From Graphilbum fragrans (Eukaryota > Ascomycota > Sordariomycetes > Ophiostomatales > Ophiostomataceae), in assembly GCA_001513895.1 (NCBI GenBank), contig LLKO01000001.1:678225-742224 (forward strand): a stretch of DNA of 64,000 bases, read 5' to 3'. Below, one piece after another: positions 1 through 10,663 of the stretch; positions within the stretch are counted from its first letter, which is position 1; every line of letters starts with the position of its first letter. Below the pieces are notes generated by a model, which worked only from the letters and a program-made list of their open reading frames with translations, ran no database searches and had not been told where the DNA came from. Both the position numbers and the translations under genes were made by a program.

Positions 1-1818
1 GAGGCCCTCGTCATTCACCCGGCAGCCACGGTCAGCATGGAGCGCCATGGCCTCGACGGCGACGGCCGGCGGCGGCCGTTCCATGCGCGCTGGATGGCCG
101 CGGATGGTTTGCTGGCCGTAGGGCTGGGCTACCAGCCAGATCCGCTGCGCTTTCTGGTAGCGACGCCGGGCGGCTTCACAGTCACGGCAGCCGCCAAGAA
201 TGCCCGGGCGGTCGACCGCTTCAGCTTGTCGCCGGAGACGCTGCTGCTGCCCAGCTCGCTGGAGCCGCTGAGCCCGTCCGCCATTACCGGTGGAAACGGG
301 GGTCTTTTGTTGAGTGCCTGGAGAGACGGGACCTGCAGGTGAGCTTTGTCGGCTTTTTTGTTAAAGTTTCCATTTTATATCTTTTTTCTTTTCCCTTCTT
401 TTTCAGCACCTCGTCCTGTCTTCCCTCTTGCCAGCCTCTTTTGTATCCGCCGCTTCTGACCCAACAGACTCCAAGATATCCGCTCGCCTAGCCCATGGGA
501 CCTCGTCTACCAAGACAACATCATCCCTCTCTCGCACTCGCAGGCACTGCTGAGCTTTGGCAGCTCCCACTTCATCGCCGGCAACCGAGACGCCGCCACC
601 CTCAAGATCTTTGACCTGCGCTGGCCGCGCCAGTACTTTCACACCGCTGCGCTCCCCTGCGGCAGCCAGCTTCCCTTCCCCCAACCCCCCGACCCCCTCC
701 GTCTGCACCGCCGCCGGCCCTCGCGCGATATGGCAGCCAGCAGCAACAGCGTGCTGCTGTCCCCGCTGGCATCGGCATCGTCGTCGCCACCATTGCCGCT
801 GTTGTCCTCCACGCCCGCCAACGGACCCCGACATCGACGCTTGTCGTCCTCGTCGATGCCGCTGCTGGCTCGCTGCGACCTGCTGCGCGGTCTGCGTTGC
901 CGCTGGCACGAAGTGTCCCGCCAGCTGCACTACCGCCCCAACAGCAACATCTATCTGCAGCGGTCGCTGGCCGGCCACATCCCGGACGCCGGCGTGTGGT
1001 CGCTGGCCCGCGCCAGCTCGTCGGATCTGGCGCCGTCCAACTTCTACGCCGGGCTCAACAGCTGCATCATCGAGGGCAGCCTGCTCGAGCAGCGGCCGAT
1101 CGTGCTAGATGGTTCAGGCTGCACAGCGACGGCCAGCCACTCGCCAGGCCCTGTCCCAGCGGCCATGTCGCCTAATGGCACCACCACCGCCCGGTGCCGG
1201 AGCATCGTGGACCCCAACTTTGCCTACCCCGACGTGCTGCACCAGCGGCCGTTGTCTTTGGTAGGTGCGGCAGCTGCTTCTTTGACGTCCACGGCCACGA
1301 CGACCACGGCGGTCCCTTCGTGGCAGGAGCAGCAGGAGCAGCAGGAAGCCAACCAGCGGCGACACCACTACTACCGCACCATCGACCTGGAGATCTCGCT
1401 GCTCGAGACCGGGGACGGGCTGGCCGACGTGAACAGCGACAAGCGGCCCGTGCTGCTGCCGCAGATGCGCACCGGCCGGAACTGGCGGAGCCGGAGCGGT
1501 GGTAGTAGCCGTGGCAATAGCAGTAACAGCAGCAGCAGCCGCCTTGGTTCTTGGACAGCTCCCGCGGGCGAGCAGGACGACCACCAGCACCACGACTTGC
1601 GCTCCATGTTCCCCCAACCACGAGCACGTCTGGCACCCCGACCCGATCCGTTGCATCACCATCATTCGCACCAAGGCGCCGCGCCTCCCAGCCACCCAAC
1701 ACACCAGAACCAGGCGCTGCTGCCACGCATGGAGAACGTGGACACAGTGTGGCGCGAGTGCCACCGGCTGGACTACAGCTTCCACGAGACGGCCGATTTT
1801 GAGCGTTTTTACAAGTAG
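1..1818 (+). CDS. WD40/beta-propeller-like protein, 5' truncated by window edge
   Basis: The reading frame is open from base 1, so the N-terminus lies outside the window. I join <1-338 to 468-1818 across a GTGAGC...CTGAC...CAG intron (339-467); the join closes in frame and gives about 562 visible residues. The stretch across the splice (LLLSAWRDGTCRLQDIR) and the later LLSFGSSHFIAGNRDAATLKIFDLRW look like WD40 blades. The middle is low-complexity (Ser/Pro/His runs), and the last 30 residues (WRECHRLDYSFHETADFERFYK) look ordered. Similar fungal proteins often carry an N-terminal F-box, which would make this a substrate adaptor of an SCF ubiquitin ligase, but no F-box is visible here. The call of a propeller-like protein is fair; the function is an inference. 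Confidence 0.6.
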
Positions 1819-1930
1819 ACAGCGGCGGCGTACATGTGAATGAGAATATAAGAGCAGGCGTACGGCCTCGTTCCGTCCACAGCCCCCAAGCGCGTGCTGC
1901 ATGCGACTCGTATGCCCACCGTCCGTCCAC

Positions 1931-1965
1931 AAACCCCCTAAACCCCTAAAACCCCTAAAACCCCT
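1931..1965. repeat. Short CCCCTAAA-type tandem repeat
   Basis: About four copies of a 7-9 base unit (A3-4 C4-5 T) overlap the stop codon of the cyclodeaminase gene and its last codons. It resembles fungal telomere repeat but is imperfect and short; an internal telomere-like tract or simple slippage are both possible. Confidence 0.6.
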
Positions 1966-3687
1966 CAATGTGTGTGCCCACGCCCTTTTGCCGCGCAAAC
2001 TCAATCAGATGCATGCCCACGCTCAGGTCCATCAACCCCAGCCCCACGCTCTTGTAGATGACGTTGCCGCGCTGCAGCCACCGCGCCAGCGCGTCGTCCT
2101 TCTTCTTGCGCCGGTCCACCGACACCTGGCTCGAGCTGCGCCGGTGCAGCGAGCTGCCGAGACTGCCGAGACTGCCGAGGTTGAGGCTGCTGGTGCTGCC
2201 GCCGGGGCCGCCATCGCTGCCGTGCCGTGTCCGGCTCGAGCTCCGGCGCGACGGCGACGCCGGCCGGCTCGAAGCGTCGGTGTGGGTGGTTCCTGACGCG
2301 GAGCCGGAGCTCGTGTCGGTGCGGCTGAACACCGACGACATGGCCGGCGTGTGGCCGCCGATATCGAGCTTGTCGAGCTCTGAGGAGGGCACGCTGAATG
2401 TGCTGGCGGTCGCGCTGCTGCTGCTGTCGTCCGTGTCGTCTTCCTCGAGGGCGATGCGCGACAGCATGACGAGTTCGCCGATTCTGGGGGTCAGCACGAA
2501 AAGAGACAAGCGGAAAGAAGACGGGACGGAGACGAAAGAAACAAAGAAACAAAGCAGGCCGAAACACAAACACACAGGTCAACGCACTCTACCAGTTGCC
2601 GCGGCGTCAAACCCGCGGCGATAATCTCGCCGGCCTCCTTCAGGGCCCCGTCCAGCGTGTCCACCACCACGACGCCACCCTCGACGGCGTGCTTGTGGTA
2701 GTGGTGGTGCGAGCGCTCCGAGGTCGCGCGCGTCGCCTGGCGCAGCAGCTCCGGCGGCAGCTCGTGCATCTTGTTCGTGTAGGACCCAATGGCCACGATC
2801 AAGCGGCCCTTGCGCCGGCCCTCGTGGCTCGTCAAAATGGCCGCGTCAAACAGCGGCTCCGTCGACGGCGTGCAGCAGAAAATGACGTCGGCGCTGCGGA
2901 TGTGCTGCACGAGCAGCCGCGGATACTCGACATAGCTCGGCGTCAGCACGCTGAACTGCGTTTCCGTCCAGCCCTCGCGCGCCTTGCGCTGTGCCGGCAT
3001 CTGGTAAAAGCGCTGCATGATGCGCTTGCACGACTCCGAGAAGCGCCGGTTGATGATGTTGACGTGCCGGATGCTGCTGCCGCGGAACAGCAGAGCCAGC
3101 CGCACGTGCCAGTACGCCTGGTCGCCGCTGCCAAACACCGTGATGCTGCGCACCGTCTCGCGCCGCAACAGCAGACACGACGACGCCAGCGCCGTACGGA
3201 ACGCCGTCAATGTGCTTGCGTGCAGCATCCCGATCGGCCGCCCTGTCTTGGCGTAGAGTGTGATCGCTCCGGTCGGCCGGATCACCGCAGCCGGAGCGCC
3301 CGGATCCGCTGAGTCCGTCCGCGGCGGCGTCAATGTGAGCACTGCTTGTGTTAGTCGCCGTCTTTGCTTTCTTCCCTTTCCTCTCTTTTCGTCCCCCTCT
3401 TCCCCATCTGCTCTTCTTCTCGTTCGTCTTCGCTCCGTCCACACACCTTTCATGCCCACGCCGTCCGAGTTGCACGACGGCGTAAACATCGTTGTGGCCC
3501 CGGTCGTAACAGACGTGACTGACGTCCGTGGCGGCTGCTGCAGGTCGCCATCCTTGATCGACTGTGTGCCCGTCGAGTATTCGTGCAGCGTCGTTTTAAG
3601 CGCGTCCCGGAACGTCTCGACTTCGTCCAGGGTCAGGTCGTCGAGCAGCTCCGCAATCTGCTCGTCTGTGAGAATGCTGAGAGACAT
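1955..3687 (-). CDS. Ornithine cyclodeaminase / mu-crystallin family protein
   Basis: Three exons on the minus strand: 3447-3687, 2588-3341 and 1955-2483 (507 aa). Introns are GTGTGT..CAG (105 nt) and GTGCGT..CAG (104 nt). The family binds NAD(P)(H) in a Rossmann fold; members include ornithine cyclodeaminase, alanine dehydrogenase and ketimine reductases. The nucleotide-binding stretch ITVFGSGDQAYWHV lies at about residues 147-160, followed by VNIINRR, a typical beta-2 strand end. The C-terminal block (GNVIYKSVGLGLMDLSVG) is the conserved end of the family, preceding a short tail. A Ser-rich insert of roughly 90 residues before it makes the protein much longer than bacterial enzymes of about 330 aa. 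The substrate cannot be told from sequence. Intron 1 is a multiple of three without a stop, so retention would still yield a protein. Confidence 0.88.
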
Positions 3688-4934
3688 GGCGGCTAGAGAC
3701 TGAGACGGATAATATGGCCCAGAGCTGGAGTCGGGCCACTCTATCTGGGGGTTAAGATGATCGAATAAGGCCGAATCTAAGACAGTGCTTCACAGGCCGG
3801 ATTTGCCGCGGGCTTCTAAGCTTTTCTCGTCCAAGCTGCCGCTTCATACCCTTCCAACAGACGACGTCACCGAATCGTGGCGGTCGCGTGGAATGATCGT
3901 CCCTGTGCAAAAGCAGCGTTGGCGAAGCATGCGATAGGTAACGACGGCCGGGAATTTCGACTCAACAATGTAAACCGGAAAAGAGCGGCCTGGGCCAAAA
4001 AAGCCAAGACACAAGACCGAGGACGAAAGCCAAGGCGGCAGAACAAACAAGTCGAAGCAACTTTTTACGAGTCCGAGCAGGGTCCAGCGCGCCGTCGACA
4101 AGTCAGCAGTCTCCTAGTGCAACCCTCCACGAAGAGTCTGTTCAGTGTTCGTGGTATCTTCTCCTGGTGGCCGCCGTTGAACTCATAGTCAGCATCGGGA
4201 CCCCGCTGCAGCCGCTAGAGCACTAAAATGGCCCAAAGGTTGCGTCAGTGGGCAACACAGGCAGATGCTGCGGCTTGCCGGAGAAGGTGCCGCTTAGCCA
4301 AACGCGAGGCAAGGCCAGCCCAACATGCAGAATCGGCCCTGTTAGCGCCCCTGCCAACCGCCACAGGACAGGCACGCTGGAGTGGGAGGGCCTAGTCGCA
4401 GTCAGCCGTTGTCATGATTTGTCGTCGGATACTGAGTAGTTACAGAACACGCAACAAATACGAGGCCCTGCAGTGGCCTTATAAGCTTTGGAGGGTTGGG
4501 GCATCCCATTTTTCTCGTCATGCAGAATGGGAAAGAGCACCTCGCCATCGCATTCACGTGAATAGGCCGCCTCTAGAAACAGGGTAGCTTCCTATTTCGA
4601 GTTCGCATCCGGGTGTGTGTGTTGGCGTATATGTTCATGTGTTTGCGTGTATTTTCATGTGTGTGTGTATATATTCGTAGTGTGAAAGTGTATGTTGACA
4701 GATTGAGAGACCATCTCCGATACAACCGATACTCCTCAGACAGAATCCTCCCCCAATAATCCAATTCGCTTCGCTGTGGTATAACAATAGCGGGCGTTGC
4801 CTGTTTTCTTGTGTCTGTTGCCGTGTCGCCGTGTCTCTTCTCCAGGAGCAAACGGAAACAGCATGCCTCTACAAAATAGCACAAAATAGGACACAAGACC
4901 AGGACACCAAGATAGCAAAAACGCAGACAACCAA
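3688..4934. other. Intergenic region, no gene seen
   Basis: Lies upstream of the cyclodeaminase gene and downstream of the carbonic anhydrase. The short open frames here have no recognisable motifs. A TG-rich tract (about 4612-4695, alternating GTGT and TATA steps) sits in the likely 3' UTR of the carbonic anhydrase. Confidence 0.6.
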
Positions 4935-5856
4935 CTACTGAGGCGTCATGGACGCCCCGCCACCACGGAACACCAGCATGGCATGGCGGCCGCGCACCAC
5001 GTCGTCGTCCGACAATCCGGCGCCGCCAGCCCCAAAGCGGCGCTTGCCCGTGCCGTAGCCCAAGTCCGTGATGCGTCCCGACGACAGGTTGAAAATGCAG
5101 CCGTGCACCTCGAGCCCGCGCTGCATAATGGCATCTTGGATCGACGGGTTGGCCATCAGCACCTTGACGCCGGCCTCCACGTTGAGCTCGGCAATGCGCA
5201 CGGCGCGCGCACCGGGGTCGCTGATGGCCGCTAGCTCGTCGGCGTGTGCCTGCCGCACCGCCTTGAGCGGCGTCAGCCACGTATCCAGCACGCCGCCAAT
5301 GCGGCCGTCGGCCAGCGCCGCCTTGGCGCCGCCGCAGTCGCTGTGGCCACAGAGCACAATGTACTTGACCTTGATGTTCTCGACGGCGTACTGGATCACC
5401 GCCGACGTGTTGATGTCGGTTGGCGAGATGATGTTGGCAATGTTGCGGTGTGTAAAGATGTCGCCAGGCTGCATGCCGAGAAGGGTCGTTTCAGGGCAGC
5501 GCGAATCGGAGCAGCCGAGCCATACTGGGTGTGTTAGAGGTGCAGTAGCGAGGAGAAGAGGTAAAATAAGGAAGAAAAGAAAAGAAAAGAAAAAAAGAAA
5601 AAGAAAATACAGTAAGAAGCGGAAAGGGGGAAGATAGAAAGGAAGATAAACGCACGTAGCTTCGGGGCCTGGCCTCTGGCTAACCGAGGAAAGAATTCAG
5701 AACTGCCATGGGACTTGTAGCTGGCCCAGGCGCCATTGGAAGAGAGCGCGTAGCTGAAGGTGTCCTCTGTACGGGCAGTTAGCAGATAAGCCACATCAGG
5801 CGATGAACACTGGTACAGGACAACTCAGTATACCAAAGACACATACTTTCTGCCAT
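4935..5856 (-). CDS. Beta-class carbonic anhydrase
   Basis: Catalyses CO2 + H2O to bicarbonate; in fungi it supplies bicarbonate for carboxylation reactions. Exons are 5847-5856, 5656-5766 and 4935-5524, giving 236 aa, normal for the family. The first coding exon is only 10 nt (ATG GCA GAA A) with a GTATGT donor; splicing gives MAEKDTFSYAL, a typical fungal beta-CA start. Zinc ligands are visible as Cys45 and Asp47-Arg49 of GCSDSR and His101/Cys104 of GHSDCGG. No targeting peptide is seen with this start, so a cytosolic enzyme is inferred. Intron 2 (5525-5655) contains an A4G microsatellite. An upstream start would need readthrough of the first intron and is not favoured. Confidence 0.94.
5572..5608. 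repeat. AAAAG microsatellite in intron
   Basis: Purine-rich pentamer-like tract on the plus strand within intron 2 of the carbonic anhydrase gene (pyrimidine-rich in the sense of the gene). Confidence 0.75.
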
Positions 5857-8800
5857 AGTGGCGAGTGAGAATTAGAAGGGCCGGAAAGGTAGGGAAGAGT
5901 AAAAAGAATGAGGAAAGAAAAATGCAAACCGAAAGAGAAATAGAAGAAGAAAAAGAAGAAAAGAAGAAAATAGAAGAACAGAACAGAGAGCAGGACCCAG
6001 AAAGACCAGGCCAAAAAGCACCACCAAGGAGCAACAAAAAGCAAGCTTCTGGTTCGGGTATTATGAGGGAACAGCCCCGTAAGATGCCAGACGAGCCGAG
6101 ATATCCCCACGCTGGCCCTGACTATGGGCAAAAAGGGGAAGTGCTGCCGGAAGAGCTGGAGGATGCAAGTAATGCAGGCAATGCAGCTAAAAAAAAGAAG
6201 GCCACCGAAAAAGAGAAAACAGGTGATTTTCTGCTCGATCGAAAGGAGGGATGTGCTGGCTTGCTGGAAGGATGGGGGACCTGCAGCGCACAGCGAGGGA
6301 TTTATATGCGACTCTGATGATGTCTTATTAGTTCTCGGCGACGACCTGGCTGGTATGTTCCGCACTATGCTCCAATCTTGGCGCACGATTGGGCCACAGG
6401 AGCACGGAGCATATACACACGGCGCACACCGCTAACTTTGGCTGGCGTGGGATGGGGAAGAGGGCAATGGGAAAAGGAACCGAATTTCTGCGGCGAGTCG
6501 GCGAATACCGTACTGGCCTCGAAGAAGGAAGGGGGTGTGGGCGGTTGGGTGGTTGTACGACGTACGGGATGGGTGGTTGCTGAATCGGGACAGTCGAGAC
6601 GACGCTGCAGACGGAGATGGCGAGCGCAGGCTAACTTAGTTCGGAGAGCGAAGCGCAGCACGCAGGCGAATGGGGCGGTCGGTGGAAGCGAGGCAGTATA
6701 TAACTGATCTAGGGGCGAGAGCAGACGAGCCGAAGATCAGAAGGGCAGAAGAGCAAAAGGAAACAGGCCAGCGGCGATCCGACACGAACGGCAGCCAGTC
6801 TAATATATGTCCGTATCTGCACACTTCGACGTCCACAGAGTACAACATCAACACATACGCACAAAGGCAAATTCCCATCCCAGGAGACGCCTGCACGGAA
6901 CTCCGGAAGCGTCAATAACGGTCAGACGTCCCCCTCCAGCTACTGCCAGGCGTGTCCCACTTGCTCATCCAACCCAACCCTCCACAACCCCTGCTGCCTC
7001 TTGGGGAAGGAGGAGCTCGTGGTGATGATTGGGATGAAACTCGCCCCCTCTCTGTAACGTCCATCGCATTCTATCTATTCCCGTCTGTCGCCCTCCAATT
7101 TGCTCGCAATGCCCATCTTGCCCTGGTCCACGTCCAGCCTCTCAAACAAGTTGCGTGTAGCCCTTTCATAGAGGCATGGAGAGAAGGCCCTGGCCCTTGT
7201 TTGGTTTCCTGTCACGGGTAGCATTGTACTTGTGGCTCTGGCCCGCTCACTACTCCGCACTAAGAGCTTGTATACTAGCTGCTGCTTCCATATCAGAGCA
7301 CTGCTTACCACCGACTTACTCTACTTTGCCGTTCAGATCAACACACAGAGCGCCTGTTAGTGCTAGCCAAGCCCGTTGAGTAGGCCAGACTAGCCACCGC
7401 AGTGCCCCCCAATTTGTTGAGGAGTCGAGCCCACGCCCACCGAGAAATGCCCACTAATCTTAGGCCACCAGGCACTCAGGTCCCCCAAAGGCCCCCCCCC
7501 CAAATGCCCCAAAAATGCTCCAGAAAATATGGGCAAATACGCAAATCCGTCCCTGGCCAAGAAAAGATGCCCATATCTGCCATTTGCCAATGGCCCATCT
7601 GACAATAAAAGGCTGAGGCTAAAATACGGAGTCCCTCCTGCCCTCGTCTCGAGCCGACCATTTGCTGTCGATCCCTGCCCCCTTTTGCTGTCTTGGGTAC
7701 GAGTACTCGTGTATTCGCCAGACTTCTAAAGCACATTGCCAACTAAATGAGTGTCACTGCGTATCTTCGGAGTAACTGCGTACTTGTACTCCGTACGTCG
7801 TACATCCTCGTATCTTGCATTTTGTGTCATTTGCCCGCGCATCTGTTATCAGCACAACCCCGGCCACAGCCCCCCATTTGAATCACTGCTTGTTTTGCCT
7901 GCCCTCCCAATGCACACCTCTAGCCTCCTTGGCCTGCCAGGGGAGAGGTACACCTAGTATTTCCAAAATGAAATAAGACAGCTAAAATAAGCGAAACTGG
8001 CCTGTTGGGAATTCGCGGGGGTAGTGGCATTAGGTGGCGCTCACGAACATGGTTGTGATGGCGCAAGTGCCGTGTCTTGGACACCGTTTTGTGCACCTTG
8101 ACTCTCTTCTTGGCCACGACCCTGTGCTGATAGGATTGATAGGATGCCTGCGCCAATGCTGTCGGCATTTGTTTCCATACGGGCGTCCTTGCTCGGCGTT
8201 AGCTCCCAAGCCTGCCGGTGCCTGCCGGTATCTGCAGGGTCTTCTTGGCCTCCTCTTGTTCATCAGGCAAATTACCGCTGCGACGGGGCCAGACACACTC
8301 ACCTTTGCCGCATCAAGCCAGAAGGTTCACATAGCCTGTGGCACCGTTACTATGGTCCACCGCGATAGGTACCTCGAACTATGCGACTTACGTGTGCAAC
8401 TATGCAGACTGGCAACCCGAACAGCCGCCGTCTGTTTCGTTTCCGGGCGAGGTATGTAAAAAGGACGTCTCGCTGCGACATACGTCGTGCACAAGACTAC
8501 ACAGTATACGAGTGTGTGCAAGGCACAAGCACGGCACAAGCCCGGCACAAGCCCGGCACGGCTCTTGATCACAGGTAGGAGAGAAATGGCAGGTTAGTTT
8601 GTAATTTTTTTGTCCGTCTTTTGGTTTTTTCCCATTTTATACTATCATCGTTTTGAAATTCGTCACGCCCATGCCAGGACGCCGCTTGCCAGCCTCGGCC
8701 GCTTCTTCTCCATATAGTGCCAGGCAAGGTATACATATAGGGTGGAAACGCCTGCGCAACAAGACAAAAAACAAAAGCCAGCCGCAAATCGGCCTCCACT

Positions 8801-8895
8801 GCCCTCTCTTTTTTACCTCCTTGCCTTGGGGCACTGCTGCTGCTGCTGTTGCATGATTCGGGGAGACACGAAAAAATATTGGCTGAGTGCGGCGC
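5857..8895. other. 3-kb intergenic region, no gene seen
   Basis: Holds the promoter and purine/pyrimidine-skewed leader of the carbonic anhydrase (about 5880-6010) and the 3' flank of the eL8 gene. Open frames reach about 200 codons but are F/S/L-rich products of the skewed tract or have no motif. Two clusters of the short sequences GTACGAGTAC and TACTCCGTAC lie at 7697-7713 and 7780-7803. Confidence 0.55.
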
Positions 8896-10229
8896 TTAGA
8901 CCTTGATGGCCTGCTCCAGCGCCTTCGTCTTCTTCTCAATGCGCTTGACGGCCTTCTCGCCCATGATGCCACCACCCCACCGCTTGCGGGCATCCTCGTT
9001 CTTCTCAAGGTAGCCGTCCTTGACAGCGGTGATCAGCTTGGACAGCTCAGTCTTGTCCTCAGCGCGCACCTCAGTGATGGCGAGAACGGCAGCGGTCTAG
9101 ATTCATGTAATTAGTATGCATGTTTGCTAGTTTGAGTAGTAGTAGCAGCAGCTAAACTCACCTTCTTGTGGACGACAGTGCCGAGTCTGGCCTTGCCCTT
9201 GATGATGGCGTACGGGACACCCATCTTGCGGCAAAGAGCCGGCAGGAAGACAACGAGCTCGATGGGATCGACGTCGTTGGGGATCAGGACCAGCGAGGCC
9301 TTCTTGTTCTCAACCAGGCTGACAACGTGGTTTAGACCATACTTGACCACGTAGGGCTTCTTGCTGACGTCCTCCTTCTTCTTGCCCTCCTTGATGGCAG
9401 TGGCCTCCTTCAGGAGACGCTCCTTCTTCTCGGCGCGGGTCTCCGGGCGGTACTTGTTCAACAGCTTCAGGGCCTGGGCAGCGGTGTTGCGGTCAAGCAC
9501 GTGCTGGAACTGGGCAATTGCTGGCGGCACCTTGAGGCGCAGGTTGAGGATCTTCTTCTGGCGCTGAAGACGGACATACTCGGGCCACTTCACCATGCGC
9601 GACAGGTTGCGGCGGGGCTGGATGTCCTGGCCGATGGCGAAGTTGCGCGGGCGCTTCTCAATGAGAGGGTTCTGTTGTCCTGTTAGCACCTCTACGTTTT
9701 TCAAGCGCAGTCAAATTTCATAGATAGGATATCACGAACCTTAGGGGCCTTCTTCGAGGCGCGAGCCTGAGAGAACGGCGCCGGAGCGGCCTTCTTGCCG
9801 GTAGCTTTCGGAGGCTGTCATTGAGAAAAGGAAGACATCAGCAAACTGCACGTCTTCTTTTTTTTAAACTCTAAAGAGTGCCCATCGCACGCCACAACAG
9901 GTCGGCCGTTGGCATTTCTGCTCAACCTTCCCGTTGCGGCGGCGTGGTCCGCTCAAGCCCAATTCATCACCAGCGCCCGTCTCTTTTTGTTTGTCTCTCT
10001 TTCCATACCTCTCCTCGCTTCCACGCTCCATTTCGGGAGGTTTTCGCGTCGAAGGGTCTGGGTTGAGAGAAGACAAAAAAAGATAGGCGAGGCGGAAATG
10101 CTATGCGCAGGCATGACTTCAAGAAAAGTCAATCGCAGCCTGGCTTTTCTGTGCAATGAAGCACATACTAGGCGCAGCGCATGTCGTAGAGTGTAAGAGA
10201 GCGTCGCCTTAAAATCCAGTGCTTACCAT
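8896..10229 (-). CDS. RPL8: 60S ribosomal protein eL8 (L8/L7a)
   Basis: Component of the large ribosomal subunit with an L7Ae-type RNA-binding fold. Exons 10227-10229, 9740-9814, 9162-9671 and 8896-9096 give 262 aa, standard for fungi. Exon 1 contributes only the ATG; its GTAAGC donor follows the start codon directly and is joined over a 412-nt intron to CCT CCG AAA, giving MPPKATGKKAAPAPF. Family blocks seen are NPLIEKRPRNFAIGQDIQP, RYRPETRAEKKERL and the L7Ae core GLNHVVSLVENKKASLVLI plus LCRKMGVPYAIIKGKARLG. The C-terminus is basic. It is divergent from NCS6, with 434 bp between the start codons. A long first intron right after or near ATG is common in fungal ribosomal protein genes. Confidence 0.97.
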
Positions 10230-10663
10230 TTTGTCGTTTGGTTGTCGTGATGTTCAACCGAATGATGTGTGATGGGGATGAGGAAAGGATAAAAAAAAAG
10301 ATGCTGGAGGGCGAACCACAAAATTCTCTAAACCCCAAAAATTCACTACTAAGCTAGTGTGGGAAAAAATTAATGAGTTGTGGTGGGCACTCTAGGGTTG
10401 CGAGGAGGGGGCCGGAAAAACCGACTCGGAACATTTCCATACGATTAGACAGTGTATGCACTGTATCTCACACGGAACGCCACCTCTTCAGCCTGTTAGT
10501 TAGGCCTTGCCTGATTGGTAGGCTTACTTTGTGTGACTCTTTGAAGGGACCTCGACAACCGCTCACGATGCGACCACAGTTCTCTGAGAGAGATACTTGA
10601 GCAGATCAGTTGGTCGAGACAGAAAAGGCACGACTAAGAGAGTAAATCGGCCATCTCTGAAAA
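10230..10663. promoter_or_regulatory. Shared divergent promoter eL8 / NCS6 with telobox-like sites
   Basis: The 434 bp between the two start codons must carry both promoters. Two telobox-like elements are visible: CTCTAAACCCC at 10327-10336 and TAGGGTT at 10393-10399 (AACCCTA on the other strand). AACCCTA-type sites bound by Tbf1-like factors are known in ribosomal protein promoters of several fungi; the role here is inferred. Confidence 0.5.

Noticed and set aside
5796..6386. 196-codon frame (-) that looks like a membrane protein
   Set aside because: The Phe/Leu/Ser richness comes from a T-rich tract in the carbonic anhydrase upstream region; the real gene uses a 10-nt exon in another frame within it.
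9833..9970. Possible C/D-box small nucleolar RNA in the first eL8 intron (GTGATGA and CTGA on the minus strand)
   Set aside because: The boxes are about 130 nt apart, no terminal stem was found, and the putative D box is too near the splice acceptor.
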